64,000 nucleotides of DNA from Zoroaster sp. YZ-2022 (taxonomy: Eukaryota; Echinodermata; Asteroidea; Forcipulatida; Zoroasteridae), in NCBI GenBank assembly GCA_029582265.1, contig CM055828.1, forward strand, positions 4,385,402-4,449,401. The letters are read 5' to 3'. Under the pieces are notes generated by a model. The model did no database searches, was not told the DNA's origin, and was given only the letters and a program-made list of their open reading frames with translations. Below, piece by piece: positions 42,201 through 47,967 of the stretch (positions within the stretch are counted from its first letter, which is position 1; each line of letters opens with the position of its first letter). Position numbers and translations under genes: made by a program.

Positions 42201-45200
42201 AGTGCTAGTTTTAAATTAACTCAGTGACTGCCATAATACTCCACATGATAAGGTCATATTACTGTTGCTGCTGCATAAATGAGCCAGTCATTTTCAGCCA
42301 CTGTGTTCATCTTAAACTAGGACACCGATTCCATGCCCTGTTCAAAGTCCGCTGTAACTTAAAGATATATTACCCGTGTTTGGCTCAAGCGACCCCAAAA
42401 ATAGAATTTAAAAAGTGAACGTATTTTGAAAGATTGTTAAATGAACAAAAAATTAAGAAATTTGGATGTCGGATTTTGACAGATAATATCGTTATTAAAT
42501 GAAAAAAAAATTCTGAAATTCGGATGTCGGAAACTGTATAAAAGCGATATTTAAACGTGCTTGATTCTGATTGACAGCCACGCTGGTCAATCGGAAGACC
42601 GCACACACCCTCGTGTAAGCGGAGGATAAAACAGCAGGCCAGCATTTTATTAATTTGAGTAAGTTGTTAATTTACTGGAACTAATCCTTAACAGATTTTT
42701 TTTGCTCAAATGAAAATTTATAACTTCCTTAACCCTAGAAAAATTCAACATTTAAATCCATTTTTTTTACTGTCAAATCATCCCAAACACAAGCGATATA
42801 TTTTTTTAAGGAAAACAAAAATTACACTATTCTACATCTTTCTCAATATAATGTCAACAATATATCAGAAGATCTCCAATCATATACAACTATTTTTGTA
42901 TTTGCATGTACAGTACATATATGCAAATTAAATGCTAGCCTTGACATTTAAACATGACAAATTATACATTGATTTAAAAAGAAAAAGACTAAATGTCAGG
43001 AAAAATAACTTGACATAATAAATTTTCAAAACAAGATTTAAAACAAATGTATTTGCTAACAAAAACATTGAAATGAATTGCAGAGAACTATCAAAGTATA
43101 TTATTTGCCTTATTATTATCCCTATTTTAAGAAATACACGTAATCATGAAAATATTACTGAGGCCAAAAAATAAAGTCTCTGGTTTCTGGTCATCTTTTG
43201 AGTTCAAAATCGGTGCGGTGACGCGCTTTTTTTTTTTCTTCTTTTTTTGGTATTTATTTATTATTATTTTTTTTTGCCAACAGGGAAATACGTGCTACAT
43301 ATATACGCTGGGACCAAATGTTCCATACTCAAAGTATGGTAGCTAAGATAAGCCTCACAAATCGGGCAAACGTTCATACCCTTATGTGAAAAAGTCACTT
43401 AAAAAACAGCATGGCAGAATTCCAATCGATCAAGCAATTTTGGCTGCAATTGGACATTGTTTCATAGCAAAAAAAGAAAATTAAAAATGCTGACGTGCGG
43501 GTCTGAGGCGAGGCGACGCGCGCACAGACCTGAAACCATAGACTTTTTTGGGGGGGCCTAAAGAAACAAATAATAAATTGAAATTGAAAAGCCTGAAGAT
43601 ATTCAATGAATAAACTTTAACTAGCACCGCAATTAAAATTGTTGCATTTTTGTACACATATTCACTGTCCAGATCCTAAACATTTATGATATTTTATAAT
43701 CAACTAATTCAAATAACATTCACATTTTTATTGCATTTTAGTTGGACTTTGTGGAGTACAAATCCAACTGGAATAAAATCTAAAATATTAGAAACCCCTT
43801 TAGGATTCAATTCCTATGAGCAAGAACAAACGATATATACAGACAAAATTCATGGTCACAAAAATAGGTACATTATCTTTAGGGGAAAAAACCCTTTCAA
43901 AACAGAAAATGTCAAGACCAGGCACATTTATGTAACAAAATATAATAGCCACATAGACTTTTGACAGATCATTTTTTGTCTTTACTACATGTTAGCCTAA
44001 CAATAACCCCCAAATGTACATTTGTTTTTTGGTAAAAATCATGATGAATTAAGATGAATTAATGACGATATTCTTAAGAAATTAATTGCTTCTTTCCTTG
44101 AAAAAGATTTTTTTTATGAAAGGTTGCCAAGGCACAAGGCTCTTAAATGCCACTCAAAGTGCAGGCTACAACTAAAGAAGGGGGGGGGGGAGAATAAAAA
44201 ACAAATAAAAATACTCTCAAAAGTTGAAATTTGCTGTCACCTGAAGCAAATTTGTTTTATGTTAACGTTTCTACGTCGGATAATCCAACCAAACTCAGTC
44301 AGAATTAAAGAGAGGGTACAACACTGGTATTTGGAAATGTCAATTAATTTTAACCCTCTAGTTTTCAAAAAATATATCACAAATCTCACATTTTTGAGAA
44401 AACCACCACAAAATGTTACATGTTTTTATGTTTTACAAAAAAGTTGACGTCTGGCAACTTCTTGTAAATTTGACATAATTCCATTTCTTTCTAAGATGAA
44501 ATCACTTCCTTGTACCAGCTTCACACCAAGGAAGTTTTAGATAATTAATTGGTTAAATTGATAATATGTACATTTATCAACGTTGTACCTTCCCTTCAAA
44601 AGGTCTTTGGATGACTTACCATTTGATTAGCGCACTCTGCTCTGAGCGTGAATAACTTCTTGTCCAGAGTCGTCGATGATGAGTACCCACAGTTATACAT
44701 GATGCTGGAATAGAAAAAAATGATATTCGGTCACTTCAAGAAAACCATGAAAAAGAAACATTGATGGGAAAAGTATGTGCAGACCTTGAGTTCTTTCATG
44801 TAGGGGCAAGGGCAAGGCAGTTTTTCCATGGTAAAGGTCATTTCCATTAGGAAATGAAATACTGATGGGAACATTACAGAGGGGCATCAAGGTAAATAGG
44901 AGGGAACCTCAAGGCGAGATGGTGGCGGTGCCTGTTCCCCAGGCTTCTGGACTAGCATCAATTCAGTGACATCAAGGCGAGATGGTGGCAGTGCCTATTG
45001 CCAAGGCTTCTGGACTAGCATCAATTCAGTGACATCAAGGCGAGATGGTGGCAGTGCCTATTGCCAAGGCTTCTGGACTAGCATCAATTCAGTGACATCA
45101 AGGCGAGATGGTGGCAGTGCTTGTTGCCAAGGCTTCTGGACTAGCATCAATTCAGTGACATCAAGGCGAGATGGTGGCAGTGCCTATTGCCAAGGCTTCT

Positions 45201-47726
45201 GGACTAGCATCAATTCAGTGACATCAAGGCGAGATGGTGGCAGTGCCTGTTGCCAAGGCTTCTGGACTAGCATCAATTCAGTGACATCAAGGCGAGATGG
45301 GGGCAATGCCTGTTGCCAAGGCTTCTGAACTAGCGTCAACTCAGTGACATCAAGGCAAGATGGTGGCAGTACCTGTAATTAAGGCTTCTGGACTAGCGTC
45401 AATTCAGTGACATCAAGGTAAGATGGTGGCAATGCCTGTTGCCAAGGCTTCTGGACTAGCGTCAATTCAGTGACATCAAGGTAAGATGGTGGCAATGCCT
45501 GTTGGACTAGTGTCAATTTAGTGACATCAAGGTAAGATGGTGGCAATGCCTGTTGCCAAGGCTTCTGGACTAGCGTCAATTCAGTGACATCAAGGTAAGA
45601 TGGTGGCAATGCCTGTTGCCAAGGCTTCTGGACTAGCGTCAATTCAGTGACATCAAGGCAAGATGGTGGCAGTACCTGTAATTAAGGCTTCTGGACTAGT
45701 GTCAATTCAGTAAAATGTAATACTGATGGATGAATCACCTTTAGGGACAGTAATCTCTGTCAAGTTAACTTTGAAATCAACAGGTGCAACGATGCACAGG
45801 GGACAAATTATTTGAGGCTAAGGGACCACCTTGCATTTCATATGACCTCATCGGTACAAAAATATAGCAAAAGGCCCTCCAGCCAGTGTCATACATGTAG
45901 CTTGTTATTTTTCTGGCAGTTTTGGAAAAGATATTTAAAACAACCCTGTAAAACCAAGCTTCTCAAAAAAATAAAATGGTCATCAAAATAATACAGAATT
46001 TCTGAGAATAGTTTTCCACAACTTACGTTTGCGCGATAACAGCTTCCGTTAAGATGTGCCCAGCTCCTTCAAAATCTTCCTCCCTGATACGTTGTTCGGC
46101 CTCATCTTTGATGTCTTGTTTCAATTCGTGTACAAAAGGCTTCAGCTTAAAGTCAATATAGGAGTTAATAAGAAGTCTGTTTAATGCTACGTTTGTCTGG
46201 CTGATGGGGAACAAAAATCACTTAAGATGTGGGAAGTTTAAGTTTTTATGTGCAGGTGCATAGCCGGAGGGGGAGGGGTAGTTTTTAATTTTTGTTATTG
46301 GTTTTTGCTGCACAAAATGCATATACAATGCATATACAATGGGAGCCTTCACTTTAGCAAAGAGCATGTAGCATGTAACCTCAATCCTTCAAAATCCTTC
46401 ACTTTAGCAAAGAGGATTTTGGAGGATTAGAGAAGGTTAGGGTTAAATTAGGACACCAATTCCACGCCTGGTTGAAAGTCTGCTCTGATCGTGATGATAC
46501 TGTCCCTTTAATATAGGAAATGATGAGCAAATTGAAACCTTACCACTTTTCCCGGAGGCAGTGATTCCACAGGGGTGGTCCTATCACAGTTAGAGGTAAA
46601 CAGGAAATATAGTTATGTTAATATATGAATGTAAATTCAAGGGTCATGTTCACCACAGCTGGGTGTAGCCTAAAGATCCGACATCACGTTTTGAGGCTCG
46701 TTAATTACACCAGATACTGGTTATTTTCCCGGAGATTAAACTTTGACCTTGGTTGGTTGCTACAATGCTAGCGCATGCAAGCCTTGAAGCGTGATGTCAG
46801 ATCTTCAACACAATTAATGTATCCAATAAAATCCCTTGAATGGTATGCCATCCTTATTCTTGAGGATAAAGACAGGGGACCAGTCTAAGCTGGGTCCAGC
46901 AACATTCGGATTATCATTTTCATTTACATGTGAAAACATGATACAGGAAAACACCGTAGTGATGTGAAACACTGACAATGACATATGTTGTCCTATGATT
47001 TTGTGAATCGGAATTTGGATAAATTCTTGGCGTTTATTGGGGAAATCCAATATATTTGGGGGTTTTATTTTCAAAAGTTTAAAAAAGCAATAATATGATA
47101 GGTCCAAGGGGCATGTGGTGAGGTAGTCCAAATGCCTCTTCCCTGCACTATCTCCTATTTTTAGAATAATGATGTAATTGCATACACAGCGACAATTACG
47201 TCATTATTCTAAAAAATAGGGGACTGTGAAGGGAAGAGGCATTTGGACTAGTGGTTGGGATGTCCAACACAAAAAAAAGTGAAAATTATTACTTTATTAT
47301 AAAGATTTGATTACCAACAACTAAACAATTCTATTCCTTTAACCCTCCTACTATAGCTGCACTTTAGTGGCAAGTAGCTACAGAGGTCAAAATCAGTCAA
47401 CTGCCTGGTTTGACTGTTAACCCAAATGTGCACACAGGGGCATTTTTGAATGGTTTTTACTGTTATTTTGACCACCCTGAACAATACAAGACAATGCTTT
47501 TTACCAAAAATGGACGACTCATTTTGACCTGTAAATGTACTTACTACACGTAAAGTTTGACATTGTTCAACTTTTAAAGTGCATTAGATATACTTTGGCG
47601 AGTATATCAACATTATGACTGATTTTTGACCCTTGCAGTCACAGAAGGGTTAAAATTAACATCTCACCTTAATTTAAAAATGCGCTCCTCTATTTCATAG
47701 AGACGTACTTCTCTTGGTCGAGGCAT
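6174..47726 (-). CDS. HELZ2: Gene A: HELZ2-like zinc-finger / dual SF1 helicase / RNB exoribonuclease, 38 coding exons
   Basis: The joined exons give one 3,856-residue frame from ATG (47,726) to TAA (6,174-6,176). Order: conserved N-terminus (1-170); basic patch (~233-270); C2H2 finger (C370-H397); Cys-rich segment (~515-540); CCCH fingers (588-608, 796-815, 957-972); second C2H2 (1032-1054); SF1 helicase 1 (Walker A 1557-1564, Walker B D1684-E1685); RNB domain with D2503, D2509, D2511, D2512 and [11 protein letters not shown] at 2825; SF1 helicase 2 (GPPGTGKT 3391-3398, Walker B D3570-E3571, [12 protein letters not shown]). This order is that of vertebrate HELZ2, but the protein is longer than the roughly 2,650-residue human one, mainly at the zinc-finger end and around RNB. 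Predicted role: ATP-dependent RNA unwinding coupled to 3'-5' RNA decay. All introns are GT-AG. The start ATG has A at -3. The gene may belong to a lineage-specific expansion rather than be a strict orthologue. Confidence 0.9.
6370..6645 (-). mobile_element. Interspersed repeat with a hammerhead-like core
   Basis: Same family as 8,490-8,640 and 57,127-57,275. On the minus strand it carries CTGAAGA, a GATCAG/CTGATC stem and GAAAC. Such cores occur in Penelope-like retroelements; no reverse transcriptase is present here. Confidence 0.5.
6833..7000 (-). CDS. HELZ2: Gene A exon 37 (helicase 2 motif VI)
   Basis: Residues 3766-3822. [17 protein letters not shown], then [16 protein letters not shown] (motif VI). 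Confidence 0.93.
7441..7668. mobile_element. MITE-like element with 47-bp terminal inverted repeats
   Basis: The ends are near-perfect inverted copies beginning GGNCCAAAGTCATGGTACAG. The 228-bp element has no coding capacity and lies in the intron between exons 36 and 37 of gene A. Confidence 0.7.
8107..8263 (-). CDS. HELZ2: Gene A exon 36
   Basis: Residues 3714-3766. [18 protein letters not shown], then [11 protein letters not shown] (motif V). Confidence 0.92.
8490..8640 (+). mobile_element. Interspersed repeat with a hammerhead-like core
   Basis: CTGAGGA at 8,500-8,506, stem GATCAG (8,508-8,513) with CTGATC (8,520-8,525), GAAAC at 8,526-8,530. Same family as the 6.4-kb copy in opposite orientation. 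Confidence 0.5.
9148..9378 (-). CDS. HELZ2: Gene A exon 35
   Basis: Residues 3637-3713, [19 protein letters not shown] continuing motif IV. Acceptor ccctcag, donor GCA|gtaag; 77 whole codons. Confidence 0.92.
10010..10690. repeat. AT-rich satellite (ATCAAT and ATCGATCAAT units)
   Basis: Diffuse ATCAATCA repeats to about 10,340, then an alternating array of 17-bp and 21-bp units built on ATCGATCAAT to 10,690, rich in GATC and ATCGAT palindromes. Intronic in gene A. Confidence 0.85.
10827..10929 (-). CDS. HELZ2: Gene A exon 34
   Basis: Residues 3602-3636, [20 protein letters not shown], ending LTIQYRM (start of motif IV, QYR intact). Confidence 0.92.
11038..11123 (-). pseudogene. Partial duplicate of gene A exon 33 lacking the DEAG residues
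   Basis: Copies the 3' half of exon 33 ([20 protein letters not shown]), its gtaag donor and intron flank; the whole duplicated block is 10,992-11,114 versus 11,146-11,274. About 15 nt covering Walker B is missing. From an AG at 11,124-11,125 the copy is open and has the phases needed to replace exon 33, but that acceptor lacks a pyrimidine tract. Confidence 0.7.
11196..11392 (-). CDS. HELZ2: Gene A exon 33 (helicase 2 Walker B)
   Basis: Residues 3537-3602. [29 protein letters not shown] (motif II, D3570-E3571); [11 protein letters not shown] (motif III). A decayed partial copy of its 3' half lies at 11,038-11,123. Confidence 0.93.
11704..12287. mobile_element. Possible MITE with short inverted ends
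   Basis: Left end TATGTGTGGC and GGAAAACCC recur inverted at the right end (GGGTTTTCC, CCACACATA). Internal sequence non-coding. Confidence 0.4.
12429..12718 (-). CDS. HELZ2: Gene A exon 32
   Basis: Residues 3440-3536, [20 protein letters not shown], then a long charged insert before motif II, typical of UPF1-like helicases. Confidence 0.9.
13228..13365 (-). CDS. HELZ2: Gene A exon 31 (helicase 2, second half of Walker A)
   Basis: Residues 3394-3440, [15 protein letters not shown], then [15 protein letters not shown] (motif Ia). Confidence 0.93.
13500..13850 (-). mobile_element. tRNA-derived SINE
   Basis: The minus strand has a tRNA-like head with TGGCCGAGCGGTCTAGCGC (box A) and GGTTCGAGCCC (box B), then TTGAGCAAGATACTTAACC, a tail shared with the SINE at 39,944. 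Preceded by a (CATTT)n tract. Confidence 0.65.
14196..15255. repeat. 87-bp minisatellite, about 12 copies
   Basis: Unit of 87 bp (29 codons) with few variants, inside the intron that splits the helicase 2 P-loop. Because 87 is a multiple of 3 and the unit lacks stops in several frames, long frames appear on both strands. These are not genes. Confidence 0.93.
15867..16016 (-). CDS. HELZ2: Gene A exon 30 (helicase 2, first half of Walker A)
   Basis: Residues 3344-3394, [17 protein letters not shown], with the next Gly shared across the splice. The phase-1 intron cuts the P-loop between GPPG and TGKT. Confidence 0.93.
16271..16368 (-). CDS. HELZ2: Gene A exon 29
   Basis: Residues 3311-3344, [20 protein letters not shown]. 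Start of the helicase 2 module. Donor ATG|gtaag. Confidence 0.88.
16455..17512. repeat. 68-bp minisatellite, about 15 copies
   Basis: Unit about 68 bp containing GGGAAGGTACAACATTGGTA, in the intron after the RNB exon. The core resembles the ends of the MITE family at 44.3, 53.0 and 63.5 kb. Confidence 0.92.
17772..21808 (-). CDS. HELZ2: Gene A exon 28 (RNB exoribonuclease domain, 4,037 nt)
   Basis: Residues 1966-3311 in one exon. It opens with an acidic, probably disordered linker, then OB-like sequence. The RNB domain has [12 protein letters not shown], giving the four metal-binding Asp D2503, D2509, D2511 and D2512 at the spacing of E. coli RNase II D201/207/209/210. The RNB signature [18 protein letters not shown] starts at Y2825. 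These residues predict an active 3'-5' exoribonuclease. The last ~480 residues have no clear domain call. The frame stays open upstream of the first Met to the acceptor at 21,809-21,810. The donor is CAG|gtatgt. Confidence 0.95.
22187..22473 (-). CDS. HELZ2: Gene A exon 27 (helicase 1 motif VI)
   Basis: Residues 1870-1965. LLISTVRTR, then [19 protein letters not shown] (motif VI with the Arg finger). End of helicase 1. Confidence 0.92.
22635..22710 (-). CDS. HELZ2: Gene A exon 26
   Basis: Residues 1845-1870, [15 protein letters not shown], the SF1 motif V region. Acceptor tcttcttag, donor AAG|gtacg. Confidence 0.9.
23146..23253 (-). CDS. HELZ2: Gene A exon 25
   Basis: Residues 1809-1844, ending [11 protein letters not shown], the SF1 strand before motif V. 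36 whole codons. Confidence 0.9.
23789..24055 (-). CDS. HELZ2: Gene A exon 24 (helicase 1 motif IV)
   Basis: Residues 1720-1808. SLLERLF and [15 protein letters not shown] (motif IV with NYR in place of QYR), then [11 protein letters not shown]. Confidence 0.92.
24336..24720 (-). CDS. HELZ2: Gene A exon 23 (helicase 1 Walker B)
   Basis: Residues 1591-1719. Completes motif Ia (SAADWYI). Contains [15 protein letters not shown] (motif II, DEAG) and [13 protein letters not shown] (motif III). Confidence 0.93.
24893..25087 (+). mobile_element. tRNA-derived SINE, family 2
   Basis: Head with TGGTCGAGAGGTTAAGA (box A-like) and GGTTCGGATCC (box B), then a shared tail ending GTAGGGCAAAATTAAATCAA. Copies at 51.4 and 57.9 kb. 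Confidence 0.75.
25268..25501 (-). CDS. HELZ2: Gene A exon 22 (helicase 1 Walker A)
   Basis: Residues 1513-1591. [16 protein letters not shown] is motif I with the catalytic Lys; RILICTHSN begins motif Ia and continues across the intron. Confidence 0.93.
25715..25850. repeat. ~42-bp tandem repeat, three copies
   Basis: Units start AACCCTAACCCC, then TAGGTATTCTGG; related sequence at 14,045-14,105. Not a telomere array. Confidence 0.65.
26200..26432 (-). CDS. HELZ2: Gene A exon 21 (helicase 1 N-terminal part)
   Basis: Residues 1436-1513, ending [12 protein letters not shown], typical of the segment before motif I in UPF1/HELZ-type helicases. Confidence 0.86.
26811..27003 (-). CDS. HELZ2: Gene A exon 20
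   Basis: Residues 1371-1435, no recognised motif. Acceptor catttcag, donor AAG|gtact. Phase is continuous on both sides. Confidence 0.82.
27578..27867 (-). CDS. HELZ2: Gene A exon 19
   Basis: Residues 1275-1371. Charged segment leading into the helicase ([20 protein letters not shown]). Acceptor tttttatag, donor AG|gtgag. Confidence 0.85.
28062..28715. mobile_element. 654-bp inverted-repeat DNA element flanked by TATA
   Basis: Ends are CCGTAATTTCCTGCGTATAA and its inverse, with TATA on each side (28,058-28,061 and 28,716-28,719). It is inserted in another repeat whose uninterrupted copy is at 3,831. The inside has several GCGCCTTAT/GCGTCTTAT motifs and no transposase frame. Confidence 0.8.
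28985..29215 (-). CDS. HELZ2: Gene A exon 18
   Basis: Residues 1198-1274, [13 protein letters not shown] and onward, beta-rich ([17 protein letters not shown]). The gene B exon cut by the window edge begins ILKRVCLFYDEHR. Confidence 0.88.
29518..29646 (-). CDS. HELZ2: Gene A exon 17
   Basis: Residues 1155-1197, [16 protein letters not shown]. Gene B at 63,226 has IADELPGFQVKCSQDL. Start of the region before helicase 1; 43 whole codons. Confidence 0.88.
30172..30379 (-). CDS. HELZ2: Gene A exon 16
   Basis: Residues 1085-1154, HKKRMCTFT and NNCTKAHS, then a charged helix ending [12 protein letters not shown] that is nearly identical to gene B at 62,583. Cys/His spacing hints at another CCCH-like finger. 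Confidence 0.9.
30603..30670. repeat. Inverted repeat, ~24-bp arms
   Basis: ATCCTCAATCCTCC-type arm and its complement around a short loop, in an intron of gene A. Confidence 0.7.
30848..30913. repeat. 66-bp near-perfect palindrome without spacer
   Basis: Two 33-bp arms meet at CACACATGTGTG with one mismatched pair. Could extrude as a cruciform or fold as a hairpin in the pre-mRNA. Confidence 0.9.
30964..31124. repeat. CATCCAACCCATCATCCA low-complexity array
   Basis: Degenerate ~15-bp repeats, intronic. Confidence 0.7.
31699..31990 (-). CDS. HELZ2: Gene A exon 15 (C2H2 finger)
   Basis: Residues 988-1085. C1032-X2-C1035-X12-H1048-X5-H1054, followed by [12 protein letters not shown]. The gene B exon at 62,157 matches strongly ([12 protein letters not shown]). 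Confidence 0.9.
32408..32918 (-). CDS. HELZ2: Gene A exon 14 (CCCH finger)
   Basis: Residues 818-988. [11 protein letters not shown], then CCCH C957-X5-C963-X4-C968-X3-H972. It aligns well with the gene B exon at 61,592 (YVCGICFTRH; CX5CX4CX3H), and the donors share phase 1. Confidence 0.9.
33057..33803 (-). CDS. HELZ2: Gene A exon 13 (two CCCH fingers)
   Basis: Residues 569-817. First finger C588-X8-C597-X6-C604-X3-H608. After a Pro-rich linker comes a Cys/His cluster ([13 protein letters not shown]), and then a classic CX8CX5CX3H finger at 796-815 ([20 protein letters not shown]). CCCH fingers of this type usually bind RNA. Confidence 0.88.
33972..34140 (-). CDS. HELZ2: Gene A exon 12 (Cys-rich finger)
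   Basis: Residues 512-568, with [19 protein letters not shown] and a downstream Cys pair, probably a zinc-binding module. I chose the GAG|gtgcga donor because it continues into exon 13 as [12 protein letters not shown]. An upstream gttagt donor is also in phase. Confidence 0.75.
34827..35133 (-). CDS. HELZ2: Gene A exon 11 (ATPK-repeat linker)
   Basis: Residues 410-512. It contains four tandem AATPK-type heptads, then a conserved-looking [14 protein letters not shown] end. The donor is gtttgt, weaker than its neighbours. The 3' phase fits exon 12. Confidence 0.75.
35705..35860. repeat. CACTCACTCCTGATTA short tandem array
   Basis: About ten irregular copies just 3' (on the minus strand) of the exon 10 donor of gene A. 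Confidence 0.75.
35871..36125 (-). CDS. HELZ2: Gene A exon 10 (matrin/U1-type C2H2 finger)
   Basis: Residues 325-410. [19 protein letters not shown] continues to GGKHIAKH, a CX2C...HX5H finger of the matrin/U1 type, often dsRNA-binding. The upstream part is Ser/Pro/Ala-rich. Absent from the gene B portion seen. Confidence 0.85.
36753..36837 (-). CDS. HELZ2: Gene A exon 9 (linker)
   Basis: Residues 297-325, [18 protein letters not shown] and onward. Acceptor cttgcag, donor ATG|gtaag. No counterpart was found in gene B. Confidence 0.75.
37443..37793. mobile_element. 351-bp MITE-like element with ~60-bp inverted ends
   Basis: The terminal ACACTATGAA and CTGAAAATGCCCTGAAAATC recur inverted at the right end. 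Internal TTTCACGG-type repeats. Intronic. Confidence 0.65.
37939..38018 (-). CDS. HELZ2: Gene A exon 8 (linker)
   Basis: Residues 270-296, low-complexity Arg/Pro/Gln/Asn linker. Acceptor ttttgtag, donor CAG|gtgag. Phase agrees on both sides. Confidence 0.75.
38501..38612 (-). CDS. HELZ2: Gene A exon 7 (basic patch, possible NLS)
   Basis: Residues 233-270. [12 protein letters not shown] resembles a nuclear localisation or RNA-binding patch, followed by an acidic/Ser run. Gene B has PKAKRRKKE at the same place. Confidence 0.85.
38800..39103. mobile_element. TTAA-flanked MITE, copy 1
   Basis: Flanked by TTAA on both sides; ends CCCTCCTCCTACT and AGTAGGAGGA. TTAA targets with CCCT-like ends are typical of piggyBac-type elements. 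Inverted relative to copy 2. Confidence 0.7.
39250..39441 (-). CDS. HELZ2: Gene A exon 6
   Basis: Residues 169-232, 64 whole codons, starting [14 protein letters not shown] (gene B: VKHPEVADIFILV). The second half is Pro/Gln/Ser-rich and looks disordered. Confidence 0.85.
39582..39730 (-). CDS. HELZ2: Gene A exon 5
   Basis: Residues 119-168, acceptor tcatgcag, donor AAG|gtgag. It shares NNYEPTKVE and the SPDK ending with gene B's NPNYLPAKVE and SPDT. Possibly a short helical repeat. Confidence 0.85.
39780..40485. repeat. 43-bp tandem repeat interrupted by a SINE
   Basis: Units contain GGTGAACCAGTGGGYAGG, about four before and five after the insertion at 39,944-40,253. Intronic in gene A. 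Confidence 0.8.
39944..40253 (-). mobile_element. 310-bp tRNA-derived SINE with 10-bp target duplication
   Basis: Direct repeats ACAGTGGGTA at 39,934-39,943 and 40,254-40,263. The minus strand starts with a tRNA-like head: GGCCGAGTGGTCTAGCGC and GGTTTGAACCC. Confidence 0.8.
40912..40948 (-). CDS. HELZ2: Gene A exon 4 (37-nt microexon)
   Basis: Residues 107-119, [13 protein letters not shown] matching 37-nt exon of the same phase lies in gene B at 59,033-59,069 (GFPEHAMDVAAM). The conserved length makes this small exon credible. Confidence 0.82.
41000..44300. other. Large AT-rich intron of gene A
   Basis: No exon recognised. It holds an interspersed repeat at 43,140-43,530 and a segment at 42,510-42,700 related to 53,040-53,240. 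Confidence 0.6.
44309..44600. mobile_element. MITE-like element with AGGGAAGGTACAAC ends
   Basis: Left GAGAGGGTACAACACTGG and right inverse CAACGTTGTACCTTCCC. Related copies at 52,959-53,599 and 63,500-63,857. Confidence 0.6.
44620..44704 (-). CDS. HELZ2: Gene A exon 3
   Basis: Residues 78-106. It is 85 nt, the same length and phase as the gene B exon at 58,548-58,632, with related sequence. Confidence 0.85.
44893..45712. repeat. 63-bp minisatellite, about 13 copies
   Basis: The 63-bp unit (21 codons) GACATCAAGGCGAGATGGTG... leaves open frames on both strands. Intronic in gene A, 0.2 kb upstream (in gene sense) of exon 3. Confidence 0.93.
46027..46200 (-). CDS. HELZ2: Gene A exon 2
   Basis: Residues 20-78. 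Acceptor ccccatcag, donor AAC|gtaagt. The [16 protein letters not shown] segment aligns with LKNFIRDFQNDIKDEA in gene B at 58,231, which supports both models. It is helical and charged, with no domain I can name. Confidence 0.88.
47124..47250. mobile_element. 127-bp hairpin element (MITE-like)
   Basis: Two ~60-bp arms beginning TAGTCCAAATGCCTCTTCCC, almost fully complementary. In intron 1 of gene A. Confidence 0.75.
47343..47649. mobile_element. TTAA-flanked MITE, copy 2
   Basis: TTAA at 47,339-47,342 and 47,650-47,653. Same element as 38,800-39,103 in the opposite orientation. Its edge lies about 13 bp from the exon 1 donor of gene A. Confidence 0.7.
47668..47726 (-). CDS. HELZ2: Gene A exon 1 (start codon)
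   Basis: Residues 1-20, beginning [15 protein letters not shown]. The donor reads AAG|gtgag. It ends in phase 2, which fits only the exon at 46,027-46,200. A CAG at about 47,757 could be the acceptor of a 5'UTR intron. Confidence 0.75.
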
Positions 47727-47967
47727 GGTGATTGTTTTACATAGTCTTCAGTTTGTCTGGAGTAGTTAATTACGGCCAATGTGAACTATCACAGCCTAGA
47801 CATGTAGTATGAAAATAAAAACCGGGGGGTAAAAAAAAAAAATTAAAAAAAGAGGGAGAAGAGAAAATTCCATACATGTGCTGTTTTAAGCAGTGTTGGG
47901 GGGGGGGGGAATTAACCCCCACCCGGGCGTGAATTGAGCTCACAAATCAATTGGCACATCATTTGTC

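Noticed and set aside
44966..45642. Repetitive frames of 120 and 87 codons
   Set aside because: 63-bp minisatellite artefacts in an intron.
46544..46580. 37-nt candidate exon on the minus strand with a good gtaagg donor and an AG acceptor
   Set aside because: Including it between exons 1 and 2 of gene A breaks the frame; exon 1 joins exon 2 in phase without it. It could be a cassette exon that triggers decay, but nothing supports use.
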